DNA of 64,000 bases from JACOMS01 sp051252005. Lineage in GTDB: Bacteria > Pseudomonadota > Alphaproteobacteria > Caulobacterales > Maricaulaceae. Positions within the stretch are counted from its first letter, which is position 1, and each line of letters opens with the position of its first letter. The DNA is taken from positions 93,613 to 157,612 of the forward strand of contig JBPOEZ010000007.1 in assembly GCA_051252005.1 (NCBI GenBank). The letters run 5' to 3'. Made by a program: the position numbers and the translations under genes. Positions 54,397 to 63,901 of this stretch are shown in pieces. A model generated the notes under the pieces. It made no database searches. It was given only the letters and a program-made list of their open reading frames with translations, and had not been told where the DNA came from.

Positions 54397-56151
54397 TTGG
54401 AAGATGATCGCACCCTTACAGATAGCGCCGTGTCAGAGAGTACTCCGCCAGATAGCGCAGACCTTATCCGGCTAGCCTATGCAATGACTGTCGAGCCTCA
54501 CCTTCACCATGTTCTGGCAGAGGCGATTGATAGCGAAATGGCGCGGCGATATAAGGAGCCATCAAACCTTCCTGATAATATGTTTTCCAATGTGGAAATT
54601 CACTTTCAAAACGCCCTAGAATTACTTGAAAAGAACGGCCGCAAAACGAATACAAGCCGAGGTGCGGTTCGCAGTGTTGATCAAGACCCGTTGCCATCTG
54701 CTTTGATTGACACGGATTTAAGGATCGTTCGAACTAATACAGCAGGCCGCGCCGCGCATGGGTGGTTGGAAGGTAAGCGGATAGACGCGCAGACGTTCGT
54801 GAATGAAGAATCGAGTGTTTTACGAAGCAGGCTTGCAGATCTCGAGCCTCATGATGTTGAAAAACCTATATGTGTTTTTGGTATATATGGGCAGGATGAG
54901 ACGGAAATTCACCGCTATGTTTTGATGAAGTCCATTGATGCTGATAATCAGATTTTGGGCCGGATTTCGGTTGTTAACCTCACATGGCTTCCCAATATTG
55001 CTTATCAGTTTCAGGAAAGCTTTAATCTAACACCTATAGAGCTTAAGCTTACGCAAGCGGTTGTGACAGGACTGCCTTTGCGAACCTTAGCTAAAGAACG
55101 TAGACGGTCCATAGGGACATTGCGGAACCAGCTCAAACACCTTTTGGCAAAGCTGAATATACATTCCCAAACAGAGCTTGCCTGTCTGTATAGCGGGTTT
55201 TTTCAGTTAACATATAATGGCAAAAACGGTGAGTACGAGCATACGTTCCGTAACGCGCCGTGGCGCCGTCAAAACCTTTTTGAAACGGTGGAGGGTCATA
55301 AAATAGACTACTCAGAAGTTGGCCCAAAATCTGGGCGACCTGTTTTGTTTTTTCCGTCACTAATATTTGGCAATGCCATGAGCGAGACTGTGCGGAAGGA
55401 AATCACGAAACGGCGTATTCGGATGATAATGCCTTGGCGGCCAGGCTGCGGATCATCTTCTTTGTCTGGCCCCGCCAAAGGAGAACCCGAGCGTTTTGGG
55501 ACGCAACTCATCCAACTTTTAGATCATTTAAAAATTGACAAAATTCAAATTCTTACTGAAAGCACGGGAATTATTTCTGGTGCGGCTACAATGGCCTTAC
55601 TGGGTGATAGGGCGGTAAGCTTATTGGGAATTAGTTCCGTGGTACCGCTTGATAATAAGAAATATTTTTCCGGTATGTCCCCGCCGCAGCGCTCACTGTA
55701 TTATATTGCACGACACGCACCGGCACTTTTGCCTCATCTCATTCGAACTATCGTCGCGAAATGCGATAGCGGGTATGATGAGGAATGGATTACAGATCAT
55801 CTAAAAGACTCTCCAATTGATCTCGAACTTTTTAACAGCCCAGACATAAAAGCCGCTGCGCGCGAAGCTTTTGCATTTAATTACATGCACAGCACAGAAG
55901 GTGTGGTGAGGGAATTCATCCAAACAGGGAAAAAATGGGGAACGGTATATGAGAGTATTACTGCGCCGATCACCTTTGCGACGGGTGAAAAAACAGGGCA
56001 GTTCAATGTTGATGTTCTCAGAGATTTTACGAAAAACATGCAGAATGCAAATGTTGTTAGCTTAAAAGGTGCGGCGCTTTTTGCGCATCATCAACAAGCG
56101 AAAGATGTTTACGACATATTAGATCAACAATATCAAAACGCCGAAAAATAG
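54397..56151 (+). CDS. LuxR-type HTH regulator fused to an alpha/beta-hydrolase domain
   Basis: 584 residues from TTG 54397, preceded by GAGG at 8 nt; the next in-frame ATG is 54481. Three parts: an N-terminal PAS-like sensor (about 95-200, LPSALIDTDLRIVRTNTAGR), a LuxR-type HTH (about 212-270, LTPIELKLTQAVVTGLPLRTLAKERR) and an alpha/beta-hydrolase fold (about 300-575). The nucleophile elbow reads LTESTGIIS, lacking the first Gly of GxSxG; a candidate His is in LFAHHQQ. The C-terminal domain may bind rather than cleave a ligand. Stands alone between two unrelated genes. Confidence 0.8.
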   Translation: MEDDRTLTDSAVSESTPPDSADLIRLAYAMTVEPHLHHVLAEAIDSEMARRYKEPSNLPDNMFSNVEIHFQNALELLEKNGRKTNTSRGAVRSVDQDPLPSALIDTDLRIVRTNTAGRAAHGWLEGKRIDAQTFVNEESSVLRSRLADLEPHDVEKPICVFGIYGQDETEIHRYVLMKSIDADNQILGRISVVNLTWLPNIAYQFQESFNLTPIELKLTQAVVTGLPLRTLAKERRRSIGTLRNQLKHLLAKLNIHSQTELACLYSGFFQLTYNGKNGEYEHTFRNAPWRRQNLFETVEGHKIDYSEVGPKSGRPVLFFPSLIFGNAMSETVRKEITKRRIRMIMPWRPGCGSSSLSGPAKGEPERFGTQLIQLLDHLKIDKIQILTESTGIISGAATMALLGDRAVSLLGISSVVPLDNKKYFSGMSPPQRSLYYIARHAPALLPHLIRTIVAKCDSGYDEEWITDHLKDSPIDLELFNSPDIKAAAREAFAFNYMHSTEGVVREFIQTGKKWGTVYESITAPITFATGEKTGQFNVDVLRDFTKNMQNANVVSLKGAALFAHHQQAKDVYDILDQQYQNAEK

Positions 56152-56239
56152 GGTGAGGGAGAACCGAAGCCCTCCCTCTGCGCCCCGTATTGAGAGTTGA
56201 TAAAAATCATCCAAAAGGCTGACAATAGCGGCGGGCAAG

Positions 56240-57085
56240 TTAGTTTTTTGCCCTTAAGTATTCAAAGCCAAACAAGCTTGTATTGGAGGCCTTGTTATAC
56301 CACTGGCAGTAGATTTTCTCGCCTTGAACTGGTGCGAGGCTGCTTGTGTGAGCGGATATGCTAAGCATCATCTTTCCGCGAGACGTTAAGTCTTTTTTCC
56401 AAGCGGAGCTGCGGCTTGAATTAGAACCGGTCGCGCATTTTTTAATGCCTTCTGAGTTACCGCAATGAAGCATCATGTCTTTACCGGATAAGACCCCGAT
56501 ATGGTAAGGGGCTTCGGCTTTGTTTTCTTTTTGCGTTAATGCGCCTGCGCCGGGATTATCTGATCTGACGCACTGCATTTCCCAGTTGTTAGAGCCGCCC
56601 ATAGCTTCGTAAGCACGCTTGTCGACTTCCATATAGGTGATCTGTTGTGGCTGCATTGAGGGAAGAATACAGCTATTGCTGAGCGTGCCTGGAACGCGGT
56701 TGATAAATCCGGAACGTTTTTCAGAACTCATACCTTGCTGGAAGGTATATTTGCCCATGTTACCGGTCACAATAGACGTGGGTTTTAGGGGAGAGCATGT
56801 CGTTAGGGCGATCAAGTTAGCCGCTGGCTTGCCTAAGTCAGACGTGCGGGATGCCTTAACGGTCTTTGCCGTTTGAGGCCCTCTTCTCGTTGAGGTTGGG
56901 GCTGGTGTAGCGGCAGGAGTCGATTTTGAAAGTTCTTTCTCAAGCTCTTGTTGAGCTTCTTGCGCGGCTTTCTTTTTTAGTTGTTTTTTGAGATCGCCAA
57001 ATTGAGCGGAGGCGGGCGCTGCATGAGAGAGGCTTACGCAAGCTAATACGAGTATCGCCGTTGTGCTGTTCAAAGCTTTAAGCAT
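56240..57085 (-). CDS. Exported protein of unknown function
   Basis: 281 residues with a signal peptide ending SHAAPASAQ and AAGGA before the ATG. A Lys/Glu-rich helical segment (about 30-55) leads to a Pro/Thr-rich linker and a C-terminal domain with six cysteines, suggesting disulfides. No family recognised. Confidence 0.65.
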   Translation of the reverse strand: MLKALNSTTAILVLACVSLSHAAPASAQFGDLKKQLKKKAAQEAQQELEKELSKSTPAATPAPTSTRRGPQTAKTVKASRTSDLGKPAANLIALTTCSPLKPTSIVTGNMGKYTFQQGMSSEKRSGFINRVPGTLSNSCILPSMQPQQITYMEVDKRAYEAMGGSNNWEMQCVRSDNPGAGALTQKENKAEAPYHIGVLSGKDMMLHCGNSEGIKKCATGSNSSRSSAWKKDLTSRGKMMLSISAHTSSLAPVQGEKIYCQWYNKASNTSLFGFEYLRAKN

Positions 57086-57352
57086 AGATGTTTTTCCTTC
57101 TTATTTATGTGGAAGAGTTTCTCAGGAAACGGTGAAGGGTGAAATATCCCATATGGTATAGTTGAAGAGCTTTGTTTTTCTAAAAAATAGAACGCCGCCG
57201 TTATCGCGTCGCGTTCAGTTCGCCATGCATTTTCAGTTGGGATTAAATTTGTGTTAGAATTGATATATCACGAAGGAATTTTCCATGTGGGTCGTTAAGG
57301 ATTATGTAGATTGCTTATTCGGCCTTTTGTTAAGGTCATACGAAGGTTGAAA

Positions 57353-58831
57353 ATGTCAAGAATTATCTATTTCGGGGCGGCAGCGCTCATTGCCGCAGCG
57401 CTCATCTGGGCTGTGTTTTTCAGAACGGGCACCACCGCCGATGCGGGCAGGTTCAATATTGAAACCGCCGCGGTCGAGACTGGTGATGTGGCGCAGATTG
57501 TTTCAGCGTCCGGCGCCGTGCGCGCGTTAACAACGGTTGAAGTGGGTTCCCAAGTTTCCGGCCAGATCACGGCCCTGTATGCGGACTTTAACTCAGAGGT
57601 AAAAGCCAATGACATCGTAGCCCGTATTGATCCGCAAACCTTTGAAACCCGCGTCGAGTCGGCCAGAGCAGACGTACAAAGCGCGCAGGCAAACTTAGCC
57701 GTTCAGAATGCTAACATTGTCAGCGCCGAAGCAAATTTGGCTCAAGCGCAGCGAAATTACACACGGCAACAGGCGCTCTATGCGGCTGATGCGGTGGCGC
57801 AGTCTACGCTCGAAGACAATGAACGCGCGCTGGCTGTGGCTAAAGCGAACCTTGATGTCAGCAAAGCTCAGCTTCGCACATCAAATGCATCCCTGTCGCA
57901 GCGCAATGCGGCTTTGAAATCGGCGATGGTTGATCTTGAACGCACAATCATCCGCTCGCCGATTGACGGCGTTGTTATTTCTAGGAATGTCGATGTTGGA
58001 CAAACAGTTGCCGCGAGCTTTTCCGCGCCGGTATTGTTTACGATTGCACAAAACCTAGAAGATATACGGATCGATGCCGCCGTTGTTGAGGCGGATATTG
58101 GCGGTATTAATACGGGCGACGCGGCTGAGTTTAATGTTGACGCCTATCCGGACCAAACCTTTACGGGAACCGTCGAGCAAGTAAGGCTCGCCTCAGAAAC
58201 TTTGCAAAATGTGGTGACGTATACGGTTGTCATCGAGGCTAAAAACCCCAATGGACGCCTTCTGCCGGGCATGACGGCCAATGTCGAAATTACAGCCGAT
58301 AAGCGCGAAAATGTTTTGCGGATTGCCGAGACGGCGGTGCGCTTTCGTCCTCCCGCAAATGGCCCAGAAGTCGCGGAAGCCGAAGCAAGCAGCGGGCAAG
58401 AGCGGCGCGGCGCAGGCAGAGGCGGCCAAGGCGGACGCGGGGCGCAGTTCCTCAATAATTTGGATCTAGACGCGGATAAAAAAGCCGCCATTCAAGAAGA
58501 CCTTCAAACGGAGATGCGGTCCGTGCGCGAGTCAATGGGCGAGCGCGCGCAGTTTGACCGTGCAGGGATGCGTCAACGCATGCAGGCGGCCACAGACAAA
58601 GTTTTACGGCGGAACCTAACCGACGAAGAGTACAAAAACGTGCAAGCAGCCATGAGCGCGCAGGCTACAGTCACGCGCGTTGAAGTTTACACGCAACGCC
58701 CAGACGGGAAACTTGAGAAGCAGACGCTCGTGCTTGGGCTTCAAGACGGATCAAGTGCGGAAATTCTTCGCGGGGCGAATGTCGGCGATACATTCGTCAC
58801 ACGGGCCCGAATCGTTACGGCGGGTGAGTAA
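57353..58831 (+). CDS. MacA-like periplasmic adaptor of an ABC efflux pump
   Basis: 492 residues from ATG 57353 with GAAGG upstream. N-terminal membrane helix (about 4-22), biotinyl-lipoyl half (VGSQVSGQITALYADFNSEV), long helical hairpin (about 95-195), second lipoyl half (RSPIDGVVISRNVDVGQTVA) and beta-barrel (about 238-330). Between barrel and C-terminal domain lies an unusual insert (about 336-438): a Gly/Arg-rich run then a charged helical stretch (LDADKKAAIQEDLQTEMRS). Links the inner-membrane ABC pair to the outer-membrane channel encoded downstream. Confidence 0.9.
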   Translation: MSRIIYFGAAALIAAALIWAVFFRTGTTADAGRFNIETAAVETGDVAQIVSASGAVRALTTVEVGSQVSGQITALYADFNSEVKANDIVARIDPQTFETRVESARADVQSAQANLAVQNANIVSAEANLAQAQRNYTRQQALYAADAVAQSTLEDNERALAVAKANLDVSKAQLRTSNASLSQRNAALKSAMVDLERTIIRSPIDGVVISRNVDVGQTVAASFSAPVLFTIAQNLEDIRIDAAVVEADIGGINTGDAAEFNVDAYPDQTFTGTVEQVRLASETLQNVVTYTVVIEAKNPNGRLLPGMTANVEITADKRENVLRIAETAVRFRPPANGPEVAEAEASSGQERRGAGRGGQGGRGAQFLNNLDLDADKKAAIQEDLQTEMRSVRESMGERAQFDRAGMRQRMQAATDKVLRRNLTDEEYKNVQAAMSAQATVTRVEVYTQRPDGKLEKQTLVLGLQDGSSAEILRGANVGDTFVTRARIVTAGE

Positions 58832-58840
58832 GGCTCTGTC

Positions 58841-59548
58841 ATGAACATGACCTCAGATACACCAGCCCTTATATCTTGCCGCGACGTGACAAAGACTTAT
58901 GTCATGGGAACGCAAAAAGTGCATGCCTTGCGCGGGGTCAATGTTGACTTTCACCGCGGCGAGATGACCGCGATTATGGGCCCGTCTGGATCTGGGAAGT
59001 CGACCTTAATGAACCTGATCGGCGCGCTTGATGTGCCAACATCTGGCACGCTGGAAATAAACGGTAAAAACCTAGCCAAGCTCCGCCCCAATGACCTTGC
59101 TGATCTTCGCAATGAAACGATTGGATTTGTGTTTCAGCAGTTCAATTTGCTGGGCCGCTCTTCGGCGCTGACCAATGTTAAGCTGCCGCTACGTTATTCC
59201 CGAAAACCACTCGCAGACATAGACGCCCGCGCCGCCGAATGTTTAGAGATGGTCGGCCTTGGTGACCGAATGGATCACCGGCCAATGCAGCTTTCCGGTG
59301 GACAGCAACAAAGGGTAGCTATCGCGAGGGCTTTGGCGGGTTCGCCCAAAATTATACTCGCGGATGAGCCAACAGGCGCGCTGGACACGAAAACATCAGA
59401 AGACATTATGGCGCTTCTTACGGGTCTGGGCGCGCAAGGCATCACGGTTATCCTTGTGACCCATGAACCTGAAGTCGCTGATTATGCAGCCCGCAAAATT
59501 CATTTTCGCGATGGGCAAATCGAACTGGACGAGAGGACAGGGGCATGA
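58841..59548 (+). CDS. MacB-like ABC transporter ATPase
   Basis: 235 residues. Walker A MGPSGSGKSTLMNLIG, signature LSGGQQQRVAIARAL, Walker B IILADEPTGALDT and the H-loop VTHEP are complete; Q-loop FVFQQFNLL. Belongs to the LolD/MacB group. In E. coli the ATPase is fused to the permease; here they are two genes overlapping by 4 bp. Confidence 0.95.
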   Translation: MNMTSDTPALISCRDVTKTYVMGTQKVHALRGVNVDFHRGEMTAIMGPSGSGKSTLMNLIGALDVPTSGTLEINGKNLAKLRPNDLADLRNETIGFVFQQFNLLGRSSALTNVKLPLRYSRKPLADIDARAAECLEMVGLGDRMDHRPMQLSGGQQQRVAIARALAGSPKIILADEPTGALDTKTSEDIMALLTGLGAQGITVILVTHEPEVADYAARKIHFRDGQIELDERTGA

Positions 59549-60774
59549 AGTACGGCGTTGCACTTAGATCCGCTTTAGAAGCCCTGCGCGCCAATCCGAT
59601 GCGTAGTTTCCTCACAATGCTTGGTATTATGATTGGCGTTGCCTCTGTCATGGCTATGATGGCTATCAGCGAAGGCGCGGCTCGTCAGGTCGATGCGCAA
59701 ATTTCATCTCTCGGAGCGAATAATTTGACTGTCCGTCCGGGCGCTGACCGCAGAGGCGGGCGCTCAAGCGGGGCGGGAGGCTCTACGCCGTTTACAGATA
59801 GCACCGTTGAAGACCTACGCAGCGAACCTTACGCTGTGGCTGTGACCGCCCGTATTAATGGCTCGGGCACTGTCGTCGCGGGGGAAACCAACTGGACCAC
59901 CAGCATATACGGGGTCAATTCAGACTATTTCATCAGCCAAGATTGGGGCGCTCAGGAAGGCCGCATCTTAGACAGTGCGGATGTTTCGTCAGGCGCCGCC
60001 GTAACCGTTATTGGCAGCACTATTTCTGAGACCTTATTTGAAGGCTCAAGCGCGCTGGGACAGCGTATCAGAGTTAACAATGTTCCTCTAACCGTTATCG
60101 GCGTTCTAGAGACTAAGGGACAATCAAATTTTGGTAGTGACCGTGATGATGTCGTGATTATTCCCATTGAAACCGCGCGCAACCGCGTTATTGGCGGTCA
60201 CGCGACAACGCCCGACTATGTCTCAAACATAGAAGTCTCTGTGACGGCAGGCTACGATATGGCACTGGCGCAAGATCAACTCGAAGAACGCCTTAGAACT
60301 ATTCGCCGAATTCGCCCCGGCAAAGACGATGATTTTCGCGTTTTCAATATTGCTGATTTTATCCGCGCGCGTTCCAGTACGCAGGCCACATTTGGTATCT
60401 TGCTGGCTTTTACGGCGGCGGTATCTTTGATTGTCGGAGGTGTCGGCGTGATGAACATCATGCTTGTGTCGGTTACTGAACGGACGCGCGAAATTGGGTT
60501 GCGAATGGCCATTGGCGCGCGCAGCCAAGATATATTGGGCCAGTTTTTGTTTGAGGCCCTCGGGCTTTGTTTGCTCGGCGGCATTATCGGTTCTGGATTG
60601 GGCGTCGGCGCAGCAGAGCTAGCCTCCAAACTCGGAGACTTTCCCGTCAATATCTCTCCTTACATTGCGCTAGTCTCTATTGGCGCGTCGGTCTTAGTCG
60701 GCCTGTTCTTTGGCTTTTTCCCTGCTCGCCGCGCCGCGCGGCTTAACCCTATCGAGGCCTTGCGTCATGACTAA
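59545..60774 (+). CDS. MacB-like ABC transporter permease
   Basis: 409 residues. One N-terminal helix (FLTMLGIMIGVASVMAMMAI), a periplasmic MacB core domain (about 45-240) and three C-terminal FtsX-type helices (VGGVGVMNIMLVSVTERTREIGLRMAIGAR; final block FGFFPARRAARLNPIEALRHD). Overlaps the ATPase by 4 bp and the outer-membrane gene by 8 bp. Confidence 0.95.
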   Translation: MKYGVALRSALEALRANPMRSFLTMLGIMIGVASVMAMMAISEGAARQVDAQISSLGANNLTVRPGADRRGGRSSGAGGSTPFTDSTVEDLRSEPYAVAVTARINGSGTVVAGETNWTTSIYGVNSDYFISQDWGAQEGRILDSADVSSGAAVTVIGSTISETLFEGSSALGQRIRVNNVPLTVIGVLETKGQSNFGSDRDDVVIIPIETARNRVIGGHATTPDYVSNIEVSVTAGYDMALAQDQLEERLRTIRRIRPGKDDDFRVFNIADFIRARSSTQATFGILLAFTAAVSLIVGGVGVMNIMLVSVTERTREIGLRMAIGARSQDILGQFLFEALGLCLLGGIIGSGLGVGAAELASKLGDFPVNISPYIALVSIGASVLVGLFFGFFPARRAARLNPIEALRHD

Positions 60775-62179
60775 AGTAATTATGGCTGCCATGATCGCGT
60801 TCACCCTAAATGTTGGCGCTTGCGCGACGCTTAACACAGGGCCATCTGCAGAGGTCTCTATAAGCGCCGAAGCGGCCGCTTTGGCCGCGCCGGCCAGCTG
60901 GATCTTCGGCCCCGAAACGGACGGTAAAATCGCAAACGATTGGTCGGCAGTGCTCTCCGACCCGCTGCTCGACGCCTTTATTGAAACGGCCTTGAAAAAC
61001 AACCCTTCGCTCCGCGCGAGCGCCGAAAGCGTTGCGCGGTCTGACGCGTTTTTGCGCCAAGCTCGCTCAGGCTTGATCCCGAGTGTGAACGCGAATGCCT
61101 CCATTAGCGGGGGGGGCGGCCTTGAAGGTAACGCTTTCTCTGACAATTATTCCGCCGGACTTAGCGCGAGCTGGGAAGCGGATCTTTGGGGCGGCATTAA
61201 AGCGGGCGTGCTGGGATCAAACTATGATCTTGCCGGAACGAAAGCGGCCTATGAAAGCGCGCGCCAAGCTCTCATTGCCGCTGTTGCGCGGTCATACATT
61301 CTCAACATTGAAGCGGGGCTTTTAATTACGCTGAGCGAGAAAACCCTAGCGGCCCAAGTGGAAACCTTGCGCATCGTCAATGTCCGCTATGATTTGGGCG
61401 CAGCTTCGCGCCGTGAATTGGTGCTCGCCGAATCTGATGTTGCAGGCGCAAGAGATAGTCTCGTCGTCGCGCGCGCAGCGAAATCAGACGCCGCTATGGC
61501 CCTGCAGATTTTACTCGGGCAATATCCAGACGCCAATGTCGAGGTGTCGGCGGACTTCCCTGAAGCCGTGCAGGCTTTGGGCGCGGGTTCGCCTGCCGAT
61601 TTACTTCGACGCCGCCCAGATGTTCTGAACTCGGAATTCAGTGTGCTTAGCGCGTTTCAATCCACCCGCGTTGCCCGGGCCAATAAATGGCCAAGCCTGT
61701 CATTATCAGGGGGGCTTGATACGGGCTCCGGCAATCCAAGTGATTTATTAGACCCTATCTCTATCGCCTATTCCCTTGGCGCGCGGCTTGCGGCGACGGT
61801 GTTTGACGGCGGTCTGTCTGAAGCTCGGATCGATGCAGCCACCGCTAGCCAGCGGCAAGCCCTTGCCAATTATGGCCAATCGGTTCTGGACGCCCTGTTC
61901 GATGTTGAAACAGCCTTAAAGACAATCGAGACCCTTGAAGAGCGGACGCCGTTCGTGACTGAGAGTGCCAACGCGGCCCGCGAAACGCTCGCGCTTGCGG
62001 AAATTCAATACAAAGAAGGCGCGATTGATCTGCTGGATGTCCTCACTTTCCGTCAACGCAGCTTTTCCGCGGACCGCACAGAAGTTACCCTACAGCGCCA
62101 AACTATAGAAGCCCGCATAGCGCTCTACCTCGCACTCGGCGGGGCAGGGGTGACTGAAAACGACAAGGCTATATTGTAG
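60767..62179 (+). CDS. Outer-membrane efflux lipoprotein (NodT/TolC family)
   Basis: 470 residues from ATG 60767; an earlier in-frame ATG at 60710 lies deep inside the permease gene. Signal peptide with lipobox NVGAC, then two OEP repeats (ANASISGGGGLEG…WEADLWGGI and LSLSGGLD…AATVFDGGLSEARIDAA), the usual duplicate helical barrel plan, ending with ALYLALGGAG. Forms the exit duct for the pump encoded by the three upstream genes. Confidence 0.93.
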   Translation: MTKVIMAAMIAFTLNVGACATLNTGPSAEVSISAEAAALAAPASWIFGPETDGKIANDWSAVLSDPLLDAFIETALKNNPSLRASAESVARSDAFLRQARSGLIPSVNANASISGGGGLEGNAFSDNYSAGLSASWEADLWGGIKAGVLGSNYDLAGTKAAYESARQALIAAVARSYILNIEAGLLITLSEKTLAAQVETLRIVNVRYDLGAASRRELVLAESDVAGARDSLVVARAAKSDAAMALQILLGQYPDANVEVSADFPEAVQALGAGSPADLLRRRPDVLNSEFSVLSAFQSTRVARANKWPSLSLSGGLDTGSGNPSDLLDPISIAYSLGARLAATVFDGGLSEARIDAATASQRQALANYGQSVLDALFDVETALKTIETLEERTPFVTESANAARETLALAEIQYKEGAIDLLDVLTFRQRSFSADRTEVTLQRQTIEARIALYLALGGAGVTENDKAIL

Positions 62180-62227
62180 AGCGGGGCTACGATGAGTATC
62201 TGGTTTTATGTGTTTAATAGGCTCGCC

Positions 62228-63604
62228 CTAACACTCCACCACGTTCACGGCTAATCCGCCTTGGCTTGTTTCTTTGTATTTGGAGCTCATGTCGAGGCCG
62301 GTTTGGCGCATGGTTTCTATGACCTGGTCTAGGCTGACTTTCATTTGCGCGGGGGCGTGAAGAGCAAGCCGCGCGGCATTGACGGCCTTAACCGCGCCGA
62401 TGGCGTTGCGCTCGATACACGGAATTTGCACGAGCCCGCCGACGGGATCACAGGTCAGGCCGAGATTATGTTCCATGCCAATCTCTGCAGCGCTGGCGAC
62501 TTGTTCGGGGTTCCCGCCCCAGACAGCCGCGAGGCCGCCCGCTGCCATAGAACACGCTACGCCGACTTCGCCTTGGCAGCCCATTTCCGCGCCCGAAATA
62601 GAAGCGCGCTGTTTATAGAGCATTCCGATCCCGCCTGCGGTTAAAAGGAACTTGCGGATATTGGCCGCGTTTGAGCGCTCGCCCGCGCAGTAATGTTTGA
62701 GCACAGACGGGATAATTCCCGCCGCGCCGTTCGTGGGCGCGGTGACAACCTGCCCGCCGTTTGCGTTTTCCTCATTTACGGCCATGGCGTAGACATTAAG
62801 CCAGTCAAAGAGCTGTTCTCGTTCATTCGATAAGGGCCCGCCGTGGAGCTTTTGCCAAATATCCGGCGCGCGGCGTTTGACCTTTAGGCCTCCGGGGAGG
62901 ATGCCTTCTGTGTTCAGCCCGCGCTCAATACAGGCGAGCATGACAGCGGCGATCCGGTCAAGCGCGGCGTTGGTTTCTTCGCGCGGACGCATGGCGTCTT
63001 CATTGGCGATGATAATTTGGTGAATGGCTTGGTCTTCGGTTTTGCAAAACGCAAGAAGCTCCGCCGCCGACCCAAACGCGTAAGGCACATTCGCGCCGAC
63101 GGTGATGAGGTCATCTTTGAGCGGAACGGCAAGCTGTTCATGGGAGGCAATAAAGCCGCCGCCTGTGGAATAATAAGTTTGCTGGCGAAGCTCTGCCCCG
63201 TCGGCGCCGTAAGCCACAAGCGCCATTTCGTTCGGGTGCAGATCAGCTTGGGTTTCGTAATCAAATACAATATGCACCGCCGGATCAAAGGCGATGTCTT
63301 TATCGCCGCCGAGTAAAAGCGCGTGCTCTGTGTGTACCCGCGCGACGAGCGCGTCGGCCGCGTCAGGGTCAAGGGTTTCAGGCTCAAGCCCCAAAAGGCC
63401 AAGAATGCAGGCCTTCGGTGTCGCATGGCCCGTGCCGGTAAAGGCGAGCGAGCCGCGCAAGATCACATCCACCCGCGCGGCGCTATCAAAAAGCTCTTCG
63501 CGTACAAGACTATCCACAAACCGCTTAGCAATCCGAATAGGCCCCACAGTATGAGAACTAGACGGGCCGATGCCAATGCGGAAAAGATCAAGAACAGAGA
63601 GCAT
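62228..63604 (-). CDS. sdaA: L-serine ammonia-lyase (iron-sulfur, single chain)
   Basis: 458 residues. LDLFRIGIGPSSSHTVGPIRIA is the N-terminal signature and TGTGHATPKACILGLLG follows. The [4Fe-4S] cysteines appear in HYCAGERSNAANI, GEVGVACSMAAGGLAA and LTCDPVGGLVQIPCIERNAIG. Converts L-serine to pyruvate and ammonia. Leftward, 48 bp from the convergent efflux operon. Confidence 0.95.
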   Translation of the reverse strand: MLSVLDLFRIGIGPSSSHTVGPIRIAKRFVDSLVREELFDSAARVDVILRGSLAFTGTGHATPKACILGLLGLEPETLDPDAADALVARVHTEHALLLGGDKDIAFDPAVHIVFDYETQADLHPNEMALVAYGADGAELRQQTYYSTGGGFIASHEQLAVPLKDDLITVGANVPYAFGSAAELLAFCKTEDQAIHQIIIANEDAMRPREETNAALDRIAAVMLACIERGLNTEGILPGGLKVKRRAPDIWQKLHGGPLSNEREQLFDWLNVYAMAVNEENANGGQVVTAPTNGAAGIIPSVLKHYCAGERSNAANIRKFLLTAGGIGMLYKQRASISGAEMGCQGEVGVACSMAAGGLAAVWGGNPEQVASAAEIGMEHNLGLTCDPVGGLVQIPCIERNAIGAVKAVNAARLALHAPAQMKVSLDQVIETMRQTGLDMSSKYKETSQGGLAVNVVEC

Positions 63605-63901
63605 GAAGCGTCCTTTGTGAAATGCTTAGGTCAATTTAATCGAACGCGAAAAAAAAACTACAGGAAATAATCGAGTGGCCGCAAAAGATTTCACCCCTTC
63701 CTCCGCTAAAGCGTGGGAGGAAAACGCATTGGAGCGACCCTTCTTTTGTGAATTTTTCACATCGACACTTAAAGATACGACGAAATACATTTAAGTCCTA
63801 CGCTTTCTGGCGCGCCTTAATCAGAGCTTAAAAGTTGCTAAGATTCTTACGAGCAATATATCTTCAAACATGCGCATATCTCCGTTGCCTCGGAGTCCTC
63901 A
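63605..63901. other. Intergenic stretch with two palindromes
   Basis: No convincing gene. A hairpin TTCCTC-CGCT/AGCG-tgg-GAGGAA lies near 63698-63722 and resembles the G/C hairpin at 12299-12320 in style; a TGTGAA/TTCACA palindrome lies at 63747-63761. The sdaA promoter is presumably in the right-hand part. Confidence 0.4.
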
